A stretch of DNA of 64,000 nt, taken from assembly GCF_001429065.1 (NCBI RefSeq), contig NZ_LMIB01000012.1, forward strand, positions 62,001 through 126,000, given 5' to 3'. A program made the position numbers and the translations under genes. Source of the stretch: Sphingomonas sp. Root710. Lineage in GTDB: Bacteria > Pseudomonadota > Alphaproteobacteria > Sphingomonadales > Sphingomonadaceae. Under the pieces are notes generated by a model. It did not search any database. It worked only from the letters and a program-made list of their open reading frames with translations, and was not told the origin of the DNA. Each line of letters opens with the position of its first letter. Positions within the stretch are counted from its first letter, which is position 1. Shown piece by piece: positions 44,216 to 52,788 of the stretch.

Positions 44216-45375
44216 GCGGCATGCGCTTTCGCATGGTCGCGCTTTATCTTCTTGGCGAGCGACCATTTGTGCACCTCGGTCGGGCCGTCATAGATGCGGA
44301 AGGCGCGGATCTCGCGGAATATCTGCTCGACCACCGTATCGCCCGAAACGCCCGTCCCGCCCATCACCTGCACGCAGCGGTCAGCGACCCGGTAGAGCGC
44401 CTCCGACACCGCCACCTTCGCCATCGAGCTTTCGGTGGTGCCGAGCGATCCGCTATCCAGCACGCCCGCGCACCAATCGATCATCAGTTCCGACTGCTGG
44501 AGATCGATCATATTCTCGGCGAGCATGAAGCCGACCCCTTCATGGTCGATCAGCTTCTTTCCGAACGCCTCGCGGGTGCAGGCATAGGCAGTCGCGATCT
44601 CCTGCGCGCGAATCGCGCAGCCCAGCCAGCGCATGCAGTGCGACAGCCGCGCCGGGCTCAGCCGGACCTGGGCATATTGGAAGCCTTCGCCGCTCGCGCC
44701 CATCATCTGATCGGCGGGTACGCGCAGATTGTCGATCGTCACGATCGAATGGCCGCCGGGCATCGAGCTGTCGATCGTCTCCAGCACCCGTTCGATCCGG
44801 ATCGCCGGATCGGGCAGGTCGACCAGGAACATGCACGCGCCGTCTTCGGACTTCGCCATGATGATGCCCACCTTCGCGCCGTCGGCGCCGGTGATGAACG
44901 CCTTGCGCCCGTTGATCACCCAATGGTTGCCGTCGAGGCGGCAGGTCGTCTTCATCATCGACGGGTCGGAGCCCGCGCCGCCGTCACCGGCCGGCTCGGT
45001 CATGAAGAAGGCCGACCGGCTCTCGCCCGCGATCAGCTGGTCGAGGAAGCGGCGCTTGTGCTCGGCGGTGCCCAGCTTGCCGATCATGTACATATTGCCC
45101 TCGTCGGGGGCCATGGTGTTGACCGCGACCGGGCCGAGCGGCGACAGACCCGACTTGATCAGCACGATCGCCGTCTCGCGCTGGGTCAGGTGCGAACCGT
45201 CAGGCAGAATGTGGGGGGTCAGCACCCCCGCCGCGCGCGCCTTGCCGCGCAGCTCGTCGACCAGATCCCCGGTCGGCCCATGGCTGGTCGCGCGCGGGTC
45301 CTTCTCATAGGGGACCACCGTCTCACGGACGAAGCTTTCGACCTTGGCGGCAATCGCCCGGGCGCGTTCGGTCAT
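44212..45375 (-). CDS. Acyl-CoA dehydrogenase
   Basis: A 387-residue FAD-dependent dehydrogenase. FFMTEPAGDGGAGSDPSMMK is the flavin/substrate segment; HWVINGRKAFITGADGAKVG, the helical domain, and the C-terminal QVMGGTGVSGDTVVEQIFRE are typical. The close-coupled phosphotransferase resembles mammalian ACAD10/ACAD11, which handle 4-hydroxyacyl-CoAs. It follows the SDR gene by 12 bases. Confidence 0.93.
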   Translation of the reverse strand: MTERARAIAAKVESFVRETVVPYEKDPRATSHGPTGDLVDELRGKARAAGVLTPHILPDGSHLTQRETAIVLIKSGLSPLGPVAVNTMAPDEGNMYMIGKLGTAEHKRRFLDQLIAGESRSAFFMTEPAGDGGAGSDPSMMKTTCRLDGNHWVINGRKAFITGADGAKVGIIMAKSEDGACMFLVDLPDPAIRIERVLETIDSSMPGGHSIVTIDNLRVPADQMMGASGEGFQYAQVRLSPARLSHCMRWLGCAIRAQEIATAYACTREAFGKKLIDHEGVGFMLAENMIDLQQSELMIDWCAGVLDSGSLGTTESSMAKVAVSEALYRVADRCVQVMGGTGVSGDTVVEQIFREIRAFRIYDGPTEVHKWSLAKKIKRDHAKAHAA

Positions 45376-45387
45376 CCTGCTTCTCCT

Positions 45388-46143
45388 TTACAGCGAGCTG
45401 ACGAGATGGCCGCCATCGGCGACGATCACCGATCCGGTCATGTAGGAGGACGCATCCGACGCGAGCAGCAGCAGCGGCCCGTCCAGCTCGGACGCCTGAC
45501 CGGTGCGGCGCTGCGGGATGCGCTTCATCATCGCCTGTCCGGCCGGGGTTTCCCAGAAGCCTGCGTTGATGTCGGTCTCGATATAGCCGGGGCAGATCGC
45601 GTTGACGCGGATGCCGAAGCGCGCGAGTTCGAGTGCGGCGACCTTGGTCAGCTGTACCGCCGCCGCCTTCGACGCGGCGTAGCTCGCAATCCTCGCGCTC
45701 TGCCGCAGGCCGACGATCGATGCGATGTTGATGATCGAGCCGCCGCTCCCGCGCGCCTGCACCGCGCGGCCCAGCGCCTGGGTCATCAGGAACATGCCCT
45801 TGGCGTTGGTGTCGACCACCGCGTCCCAGTCCGCCTCGGTCGCGTCGAGGAAGGGCTTGTCGACGGCGATCCCGGCATTGTTGACCAATATGTCGGTCTT
45901 CGCGAGCAGCGGCTCTACCGCGGCGATGCTGTCGCTGCTCGTCACGTCGAGCGCGGTGGTGGTGCAGTTGCCGCCCGCCGCGCGGATCCGCTCCGCCACC
46001 GCCGCCAGCGCCGCCTCGCGCCGGGCGCCGACGATCACCTCGGCGCCGGCCTGCGCCAGCACCTCGGCGAAATGCGCGCCGAGCCCCCCCGACGCCCCGG
46101 TGACGAACGCGGTCTTGCCATGCAGGCTGAACAAATCGGGCAT
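45388..46143 (-). CDS. Short-chain dehydrogenase/reductase
   Basis: A 251-residue classical SDR from ATG 46143, with CAGGAG upstream. The cofactor motif TGASGGLGAH, NNAG, the catalytic serine in INIASIVG, YAASK (Tyr-x3-Lys) and the C-terminal SVIVADGGHLVSSL are all present. The cofactor NAD or NADP is not decided. First gene of the SDR/dehydrogenase/phosphotransferase operon, under the GntR operator. Confidence 0.93.
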   Translation of the reverse strand: MPDLFSLHGKTAFVTGASGGLGAHFAEVLAQAGAEVIVGARREAALAAVAERIRAAGGNCTTTALDVTSSDSIAAVEPLLAKTDILVNNAGIAVDKPFLDATEADWDAVVDTNAKGMFLMTQALGRAVQARGSGGSIINIASIVGLRQSARIASYAASKAAAVQLTKVAALELARFGIRVNAICPGYIETDINAGFWETPAGQAMMKRIPQRRTGQASELDGPLLLLASDASSYMTGSVIVADGGHLVSSL

Positions 46144-46180
46144 CTTCGACTCCTGATGATTTCGATCGACTATGGAACAA

Positions 46181-46195
46181 GATTGTGGAACAATC
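46181..46195. promoter_or_regulatory. FadR-subfamily GntR operator
   Basis: GATTGTGGAACAATC is a perfect palindrome around a three-base centre, and its core TTGTGGAACAA fits the TNGTNNNACNA consensus known for the FadR subfamily. It lies between the divergent SDR operon and GntR gene, eight bases before the preferred GntR start. A second TGGAACAA half-site is at 46173-46180. Confidence 0.75.
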
Positions 46196-46202
46196 AACGG
46201 CG

Positions 46203-46889
46203 ATGGATTCAGCCACGCCCTTCCCGCCCCCCGACGATTGGCTCAGCTACGAACCGGCCGGCGCGGGCCGCCGTGTCTATCTCGGCGTGCTGCACGACCT
46301 CGAAACCGGCCGCATGGTGCCGGGGCAGCGGCTGATCGAAACCGAGCTCGCCGCGCGGTTCGAGGTCGGCCGCAATGCGGTGCGGGAGGCGATGCAGCAT
46401 CTCGTCGCGCGCGGCGTCGTCGATCTCAGCCCCAACCGCTCACCCGCGATCCGCCGGCTGAACCTCGCCGAATGCATGGACGTGATGGACGTCGCCTCGG
46501 CGATGACGCGGCTGGCGGCGCGGGCGGCGGCGGCGGGCTACCACCCGGGTCATGCGGCGCTGGTCAACGGCGTGATCGCCGATCTCGACGAGGCGGCGGC
46601 GTCGGGCGATCCCGCGCGTTTCGGCCGCGCGCGCCGTATCTTCTACCGCGCCATCCTGCTGATCGGCGGCAGTCGCGAGCTGCAGCGCCTGTTCCCCGCG
46701 ATCGGCATGCACATCATCCATGCGCAATATCCGTCGCACCGGTTGCAGGGCATCCGCCTCGCCGACTATCGCGCGATCATCGACCGGATCGCGGCGGGCG
46801 ACGCGGACGCCGCCGAACGCGCGGTGATCACGCATGTCGAGAACGTCCGCGCGATGATCCGCGAACTGACGGCGGCCGAAACGCGATAA
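46203..46889 (+). CDS. GntR family regulator (FadR/FCD subfamily)
   Basis: A 228-residue regulator from ATG 46203 (a GTG at 46185 overlaps the operator and is less likely). The winged HTH has LIETELAARFEVGRNAVREA; the all-helical FCD effector domain follows, with a histidine-bearing C-terminus (VITHVENVRAMIREL). It should repress the divergent SDR/acyl-CoA dehydrogenase operon until an acid or acyl-CoA is bound. Confidence 0.9.
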   Translation: MDSATPFPPPDDWLSYEPAGAGRRVYLGVLHDLETGRMVPGQRLIETELAARFEVGRNAVREAMQHLVARGVVDLSPNRSPAIRRLNLAECMDVMDVASAMTRLAARAAAAGYHPGHAALVNGVIADLDEAAASGDPARFGRARRIFYRAILLIGGSRELQRLFPAIGMHIIHAQYPSHRLQGIRLADYRAIIDRIAAGDADAAERAVITHVENVRAMIRELTAAETR

Positions 46890-46930
46890 AGCGAGTTTAC
46901 GTTACGTCGCTTGCACGCCATGATGGCGCG

Positions 46931-47629
46931 ATGCGGGGGCAGTTCATCACAGTCGTTGCGGCGCTGGCCGCGTTCCTTCCCACCACGGCGCATGCCGAAG
47001 ACGGCGCGGAGACCCCGCCGGTCGCGATTTCCTACAATCTCGCGGTCGTCTCCGACTATCGCTTTCGCGGCATCAGCCTGTCCAACCGCGACCCCGCGGT
47101 GCAGGGCGGGGTCGACGCGGCGTTCAGCTCGGGCTTCTTCGTCGGCACCTGGGCGTCGAACATCGCCGACTATGGCGGTTCGAAGATCGAGGTCGATCTC
47201 TATGGCGGCTATGGCGGCTCGGCCGGCGGATTCGACTATACCGCCACCGTGCTCGGCTATCTCTATCCGGGCGGCCACGGCGTGAACTATGTCGAGCTGC
47301 AATCGACCGTGGCGCGGACGATCGGCCCGGTCACGACGACGCTGACCCTCGCCTATACCCCCGACCAGTGGAACACGACCCGCGACAATTTCTACGCCGG
47401 GCTCGGCGCCGACGTCGCGATTATCGGCACGCCGCTGACCGCGTCCTTCGCGGTGGGCCGCGAAAATGGCGGCTATGACGAAAAATGGGACTGGTCGGCC
47501 GGCCTGACCTACAAGCTCGACGCGCTGGAGATTTCGGCCTCCTATGTCGACAGCAACTATGGCGGCGCGCTCGAAGCCGGGCATAATGGCGGCGCGGGAC
47601 TCGTCGCCTCGGTCAAGGCGACCTTCTAG
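46931..47629 (+). CDS. TorF-family putative porin
   Basis: A 232-residue outer-membrane beta-barrel protein from ATG 46931. The signal peptide ends AHAEDGAET; ISYNLAVVSDYRFRGISLSN is the TorF (TIGR02001) hallmark; the chain alternates aromatic strands and ends SVKATF with the terminal phenylalanine. The role is diffusion of small solutes; substrate unknown. Followed after 11 bases by the cyclase-like gene. Confidence 0.88.
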   Translation: MRGQFITVVAALAAFLPTTAHAEDGAETPPVAISYNLAVVSDYRFRGISLSNRDPAVQGGVDAAFSSGFFVGTWASNIADYGGSKIEVDLYGGYGGSAGGFDYTATVLGYLYPGGHGVNYVELQSTVARTIGPVTTTLTLAYTPDQWNTTRDNFYAGLGADVAIIGTPLTASFAVGRENGGYDEKWDWSAGLTYKLDALEISASYVDSNYGGALEAGHNGGAGLVASVKATF

Positions 47630-47640
47630 GGAAACCTCTC

Positions 47641-48426
47641 ATGGTGCGCTTGTTCCTTTCGGTCGACATGGCCGGTTCGACCCAGTTCAAGGCGCGCTTC
47701 ACCGATGGCGGCAGCTGGCTCGACACCTTCCGCACCTTCTTCACCAATTTCCCGCTGATGCTCGCCGGACAGGTCGGCTTCGCCTTTCTCGAAGAGGGCG
47801 AGACACCCTCGGTAGAGGTGTGGAAGGTGATGGGCGACGAGGTGATCTTCGTCGCGACCCCGGGCAGCGTCGAGGAACTGGTGAACCTGCTGCTCGCGCT
47901 CTACCGCACGATCATCGCCTATGAGGAGCGCTACCTGGCCGATCTGCCGCTGCGGCTGAAGGGCACCGCCTGGCTCGCCGATTTCGGCACCGCCAATATC
48001 GAGCTGGAGATTCCCGAACTGTCGGGCGGCGACGGCGTCCGCGCGATCGACTTCATCGGCCCCGATCTCGACCTCGGCTTCCGCGTCACCAAATTCGCCC
48101 GCCCCGCCTGCCTGGCGCTGTCGTTCGACGTGGCGGACCTCGTCCTTTCGGCGAAGAATCTGGGAGACGCCGCGCTCTACCTGATCGGCGCGGAGGAGCT
48201 GAAGGGGGTGATGTTCGGCCGCCCCTATCCGATCATCTGGATGCTCGAGGCCGGATCGGATTTCGACTTCATGCCATGGGAGGTCGAGCAATGCCCGCAC
48301 ATGGCGAAGGCCGCCGCGATGCCGCCTTCCCCGATCTCGGACATCGAGCGGGTGATTGGCGATATGCGGCTCTATCTGCGCAAGATGCACGGCGTGCAGC
48401 GGCCCCGGCTCGCTCTGGGCGGCTGA
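47641..48426 (+). CDS. Stand-alone class III nucleotidyl cyclase-like protein
   Basis: A 261-residue soluble protein of no firmly named family. The N-terminus LFLSVDMAGSTQFK resembles the first metal motif of class III cyclases (Asp9), and VWKVMGDEVIFV their second (Lys62, Asp66). Around 140-155, FIGPDLDLGFRVTKFARP may stand for the VNxAAR segment, but the Asn/Arg pair is not evident. No membrane or sensor domain is attached. It sits in front of a convergent PP2C gene and near a cNMP-binding-like gene, so nucleotide signalling is possible. A catalytically inactive nucleotide sensor is the alternative. Confidence 0.6.
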   Translation: MVRLFLSVDMAGSTQFKARFTDGGSWLDTFRTFFTNFPLMLAGQVGFAFLEEGETPSVEVWKVMGDEVIFVATPGSVEELVNLLLALYRTIIAYEERYLADLPLRLKGTAWLADFGTANIELEIPELSGGDGVRAIDFIGPDLDLGFRVTKFARPACLALSFDVADLVLSAKNLGDAALYLIGAEELKGVMFGRPYPIIWMLEAGSDFDFMPWEVEQCPHMAKAAAMPPSPISDIERVIGDMRLYLRKMHGVQRPRLALGG

Positions 48427-48480
48427 TTCCCAGGCTATGTCATCCGTTGACACTTAAAGGCTGAAGACCCTCTTCTTGCC

Positions 48481-48568
48481 GTCATGCTGACCTTGTTTCA
48501 GCATCCACTGTTCCACTGGAGCATCGGAACAGGTGGCAGCATGGACCCTGAAACAAGTTCAGGGTGAC
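48481..48568. repeat. Type B repeat pair without a gene
   Basis: Left arm 48481-48509 differs from 26210-26238 by one base; the right part (48541-48568) contains CCTGAAACAAGTTCAGGGTGAC, a diverged opposite copy. Between them is a further dyad, CTGTTCC/GGAACAG. It lies between convergent genes and may end both transcripts. Confidence 0.8.
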
Positions 48569-48631
48569 GGGTCAGGTGTTGAAAGGTCACGTAACCACCA
48601 ACGAACCCATTAGCCGTCAGTTTCTAACTGA

Positions 48632-50254
48632 TCACACGCCGCGGTACTGGACGACCAATATCGCGATATCGTCGAACTGCGGCGCATCGCCGACGAAGAT
48701 GTTCACCCGCTCGGCCAGATCGGTCGCGATGCCCGCCGCCGATGGCGCCTTCGCCAGCCCGGCCAGCGCCGCCTCGATCCGCTCGACCGCGAACAGCTCC
48801 TCGTCGGCGCGTGTCGCCTCGGACACGCCGTCGGTGAACAGCACCAGCGCGTCGCCCGGCGCCAGCCGCACCGTCGCCTTCGCGAACTCGATGTCGTCGA
48901 AAATGCCCAGCGCCATGCCCTCGGGCTTGGCCAGCCGCGATACGCTGCCGTCGGCGCGCAGCAGGAAGGGGGCTTCATGGCCCGCATCGCTATATTCGAT
49001 GCTGCCGTCGCGCAGGTCGATCACCCCGCAGAAGGCGGTGACGAACAGGTTGGCGACATTGTCGCGCACCAGCTCTGCATTGACCCGCGCCATCAGCGCG
49101 GCAGTGTCCTTCGCGGTGATCGACGCCGCCTTGAACAGCGTGCTGGTCATCGCCATGAACAGCGCGGCGGGCACCCCCTTGCCGGAGACGTCGCCGATCA
49201 CGAAGAACAGCCGATTTTCGTCGATCATCGCATAATTATAGAGGTCGCCGCCCACCTCCTTGGCCGGTTCGAGCAGCGCGTGGATGTCGATATCCTTGCG
49301 GTCGGGAAAGGCCGGGAACTCGCGCGGCACCATGCCGATCTGGATGTCGCGCGCGGCGGACAATTCGCCCTCGACGCGCTCGCGCGCCGCGGTCGCCGCC
49401 TCCATCTCGATCAGATAGCGTTGCAACCGCGAGATCATCCCCGACATCGCCTCGGCGAGGCTGCCCACCTCGTCGCCGCGCGACCCGCTGATCTTCTGCA
49501 TCGCCTCCAGTTCCTGCTCGTTCGACTGGAAGCTCCGCTCCTCGATATTGCGGGTATAGGAGGTCAGGCGGACCAGCGGTCCGACGATCCGGTTGACCAG
49601 CAGGCTGCCCACCAGCATCGACAGCAGGAACATGCCGACCCCGACGAGGATCGAGGTGAACAGCGCCTTGGTGAGCCGCCGGTCGAGCGAGGCGAGGTCT
49701 ATGTCCGCGCCCAGCACGTGAATGCGCCCGTCGGGCGACCGCACCGGCATGTAGATCGACCGGAAGCTGCCGAAACTGTCCTTATATTCGTCGAAGCGGG
49801 TCCGGCCATCGGCGAAGCTCTGGTAGAGCTGGGCCGGCGCGGTGTCGTAGCGGGTGAAGAAGCGCGTCTGGCGGCCTTCGCGTATCTCCTTCGCCGTCGC
49901 GCTCGTTGCCACCGTGTAGATATGCCCGTCGAAGCGCATATAGCTGTAGACATAGATGATGTCGGACGCGTTGGCGAAGCGCGACAGCTTCGCTTGCACC
50001 CGGTCGAACTCGGCCTTGGAGATCGAATCCGGCCCATGGACACGGCGGTGATAACCGGTGGGGATCAGCTCGTGCGTCGCGTTGACCGCAGTGCGCAGCT
50101 TATGGTCGATCCCGGCGATGATCTCGCGCCGGTCGATCGAATAGAGCATCACCGAATAGGCGACCGCCGCGACAATGTTCAGCGCGAACAGCAGCAGCAG
50201 GAGCTGAGGCCGCAGGCCGAAGCGGCGCGGACGGCGCGGCACGCTGCCATTCAT
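48632..50254 (-). CDS. SpoIIE/PP2C-type phosphatase with periplasmic sensor and HAMP
   Basis: A 540-residue RsbU-like protein from ATG 50254 (AGGGGGAAG upstream; the longer frame is antisense to the next gene). A membrane helix at about 16-38, a periplasmic sensor of some 150 residues, a second helix, HAMP, a coiled coil, then the phosphatase: AKEVGGDLYNYAMI, FFVIGDVSGKGVPAAL, EYSDAGHEAPFLL, LVLFTDGVSEA and DDIAILVVQY hold the metal aspartates. It should dephosphorylate a STAS antagonist such as that at 55552, releasing a sigma factor or other target. Confidence 0.92.
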   Translation of the reverse strand: MNGSVPRRPRRFGLRPQLLLLLFALNIVAAVAYSVMLYSIDRREIIAGIDHKLRTAVNATHELIPTGYHRRVHGPDSISKAEFDRVQAKLSRFANASDIIYVYSYMRFDGHIYTVATSATAKEIREGRQTRFFTRYDTAPAQLYQSFADGRTRFDEYKDSFGSFRSIYMPVRSPDGRIHVLGADIDLASLDRRLTKALFTSILVGVGMFLLSMLVGSLLVNRIVGPLVRLTSYTRNIEERSFQSNEQELEAMQKISGSRGDEVGSLAEAMSGMISRLQRYLIEMEAATAARERVEGELSAARDIQIGMVPREFPAFPDRKDIDIHALLEPAKEVGGDLYNYAMIDENRLFFVIGDVSGKGVPAALFMAMTSTLFKAASITAKDTAALMARVNAELVRDNVANLFVTAFCGVIDLRDGSIEYSDAGHEAPFLLRADGSVSRLAKPEGMALGIFDDIEFAKATVRLAPGDALVLFTDGVSEATRADEELFAVERIEAALAGLAKAPSAAGIATDLAERVNIFVGDAPQFDDIAILVVQYRGV

Positions 50255-50375
50255 TCCATCTTCCCCCTTGCATCCACCCCGGATCGCCCCGAAAACCGCT
50301 ACGGCGTGAGGACTATCGCATCGCGCGGCGGGCAGCGGTAGCCCAAACCGGAAGCGGGCGACAAGGGGGCGGCAA

Positions 50376-52787
50376 TTGACAGCGTTGATCAACCGCCTGC
50401 TTCGGGTGGCGCCCGGCGAATGGCCGAAACTCGCGCCCTTCGCGCTGCTGGGATTCCTGCTGCAGATGGGGCTGGGCATCGGCTTCAGCGCGGGCGACGC
50501 CGCCTTCCTGGCCCATGCCGGGGCGGACAATCTCGCGCTCATCTTCATGATGACGCCCGGGGTGATGCTGCTCTACACCGGGGTCTTCTCCTACCTGCTG
50601 GTGCGCTACTCGCTCGATCATGTCGTCGACGCGACCATCGGCCTGCTCATCGCCGGCGGGCTGCTCTCCTATGCCATACTCGGCATGGCGCTGCCGCCCA
50701 GCTGGGAACTGCCGGTCTATTTCGGCCTGAAGCTCTACCTGGCGATGTGGTATATCGCGCTCTACTCGCTGTTCTGGAACTATACCGACGCCTATTTCAC
50801 AATCCAGGACGGCAAGCGGCTCTTCCCGCTGCTCGCCGCGGCCACCGCCTTCGGCATGACCTGCGGCGGCCTGATCGTCAGCCAGCTCGCGGGGTCGGTC
50901 TCGCTGCGCGGCTTCTTCCTGATCTGGTCGGGCGTCGCGATCGTGACCTTGCCGGTGGCGATGTTGCTGCGCCGCCGCTGGGCGAAGATCGCCGACAGCG
51001 ATGTCGAGGAGGGCGACGGCAGCGTCACCGAACAGGTCGGCGAGGTCGCGGCCACCTTCCGCACCTCGCGCTATACGCTGGTCCTCACCCTTGTCCTCTT
51101 CGTCACCCTGCTGCTGACCAACCTCGCCGAATTCCAATATTCCACCGTGTTCCAGCAGGGCCGCAGCGAGGCCGAATTGGCCAGCCTGCTCGGCAAGCTC
51201 TACGCTGGCGCGAACATCTTCAACATGTTCATCTGCCTGTTCGTCTTCAACCGGCTGGTGGGGCGGATCGGGGTGCGCAACGTCGCGCTGATCATGCCGC
51301 TATCCTATTTCGCCGCCTTCGGCTTCCTGTTCGTCACCGGCTCGTTCGAAGGCGCGCTCGCCGCCTTCTTCGCCTATCACGGCATCCTGACCTCGATCGA
51401 ATACAACAACCAGAACATGCTGTTCAACGCGGTTCCCTCGGCCACCAAGCGGCCGGTGCGCACGATCGTCGAGGGAATGGCCGAGCCGCTCGCCAGCTTC
51501 GTCGCGGGCGGCTTCCTGCTCATCGCCGCGGACCGGATGGACATGCGCGAATTGTCTGGAATCGGCGTGATCCTCGGCGTCGCGCTGCTGCTGATCGTCA
51601 TCCTGCTGCGGCAGCTCTACCCGGCGGCGATGGCGCGCAACATGCAGGCGATGCTGCTCGATTTCGGCCAGCACGCCGCCCCGCCCGCGCCATCGGCCGC
51701 CGAACCGGCGTCGGCCGCCACGCTGCTCAATCGCCTGCGTTCGCCCGATCGCGCCGAGCGCGAGCGGGCGATGGCCCAGCTGCGCGCCACCCGCGATGTC
51801 GAGGCCGTGCCGCAGATCGTCTCGAGCGCCGCCTGGCTGGGCCCACGCGAGCGCCACGCGATCGAGCATCTCATCGCAGACTGGGGCGACACCGCGATTC
51901 CACGCCTCGCCGCCGAACTCGGCGATCCCGACCAGCATCCGATCGCCCGCGCGCTGGCAGGGCGGGCGCTGGCGAAGCTGTCGCTGCCGCTCTTCACCTC
52001 GCGCCTTGACGCGCTGGTGCGCGGCGAACTGGAACGCGCGCGGCCCCGATCCGCCCTGGCCGAAACGCTCGAAGCCGTGCCCGAGCCGTCGCGCGCCACT
52101 CGCACCCTCGCCCGCTTCTACCGGCAGCAGGTCGGCACAGCGACCGACCTCGTGATCGAGTTGCTGGCGATCGGTGGCCGGCTGCCCGATTTCGACCTGC
52201 TCGTGGTGTCGCTTCATTCGCAAAATCCCAAGGTGCGCGCCAATGCCATCGAAGCGATCGAAAATGGCGTCGACCGGCCGACCTTTCTGATGCTCAAGGA
52301 ATTGATCGACCGCCGTCCTTCGGCCGCCGTCGCCGCCCGGCCGCTGATCGACCTGCTCGACGAGCGTCTCGCCTCGACCAATCCGATCGAACTGGTCGCC
52401 GCCGCCCAGGCGATCCGCGACCTGGCGCCCCCGGCCGAATGGGGCCCGCGCTTGCGCAAGGGGCTGCGCCCGGGCATCGGCCGCACCGCGCGCGCCACCA
52501 TCGCGACCCTGCTCGGCCTGGACGGCGCGGCGCGCCACACGCTGGTCGACCGCATCGACGCGATCGCCGCCCTTCCCGCCTTCGCGCCCGCGACGATCGA
52601 GGTGCAGACCCGCCTTGCCATGATCCTGCGCGACGACCGCCCCGCGCCCGACGCGATCGCGGTGACGATGGCCGACGGTTCGCAGCATTGGCTTGCACGG
52701 CACGAGGTGATGGACTTCGCCAGCCGCTATGCCGACCTCGCGCTGTCGATGTACCGCGCCACGGACGATCGCAGCTATGCGGCGTAG
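50376..52787 (+). CDS. ATP/ADP-translocase-like membrane protein with C-terminal HEAT-like repeats
   Basis: An 803-residue protein beginning with TTG, AAGGGGGC upstream. Residues 1-430 form about 12 membrane helices of the MFS/NTT (COG3202) type, with SIEYNNQNMLFNAVPSATKR and RTIVEGMAEPLASF. After a proline/alanine-rich linker, residues 450-790 are helical repeats (RLRSPDRAERERAMAQLR, NPKVRANAIEAIENG). True NTTs occur in intracellular bacteria and plastids; free-living proteins of this layout are thought to be regulatory or to carry other solutes. It heads a four-gene unit with overlapping or touching junctions. Confidence 0.75.
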   Translation: MTALINRLLRVAPGEWPKLAPFALLGFLLQMGLGIGFSAGDAAFLAHAGADNLALIFMMTPGVMLLYTGVFSYLLVRYSLDHVVDATIGLLIAGGLLSYAILGMALPPSWELPVYFGLKLYLAMWYIALYSLFWNYTDAYFTIQDGKRLFPLLAAATAFGMTCGGLIVSQLAGSVSLRGFFLIWSGVAIVTLPVAMLLRRRWAKIADSDVEEGDGSVTEQVGEVAATFRTSRYTLVLTLVLFVTLLLTNLAEFQYSTVFQQGRSEAELASLLGKLYAGANIFNMFICLFVFNRLVGRIGVRNVALIMPLSYFAAFGFLFVTGSFEGALAAFFAYHGILTSIEYNNQNMLFNAVPSATKRPVRTIVEGMAEPLASFVAGGFLLIAADRMDMRELSGIGVILGVALLLIVILLRQLYPAAMARNMQAMLLDFGQHAAPPAPSAAEPASAATLLNRLRSPDRAERERAMAQLRATRDVEAVPQIVSSAAWLGPRERHAIEHLIADWGDTAIPRLAAELGDPDQHPIARALAGRALAKLSLPLFTSRLDALVRGELERARPRSALAETLEAVPEPSRATRTLARFYRQQVGTATDLVIELLAIGGRLPDFDLLVVSLHSQNPKVRANAIEAIENGVDRPTFLMLKELIDRRPSAAVAARPLIDLLDERLASTNPIELVAAAQAIRDLAPPAEWGPRLRKGLRPGIGRTARATIATLLGLDGAARHTLVDRIDAIAALPAFAPATIEVQTRLAMILRDDRPAPDAIAVTMADGSQHWLARHEVMDFASRYADLALSMYRATDDRSYAA

Positions 52788-52788
52788 C

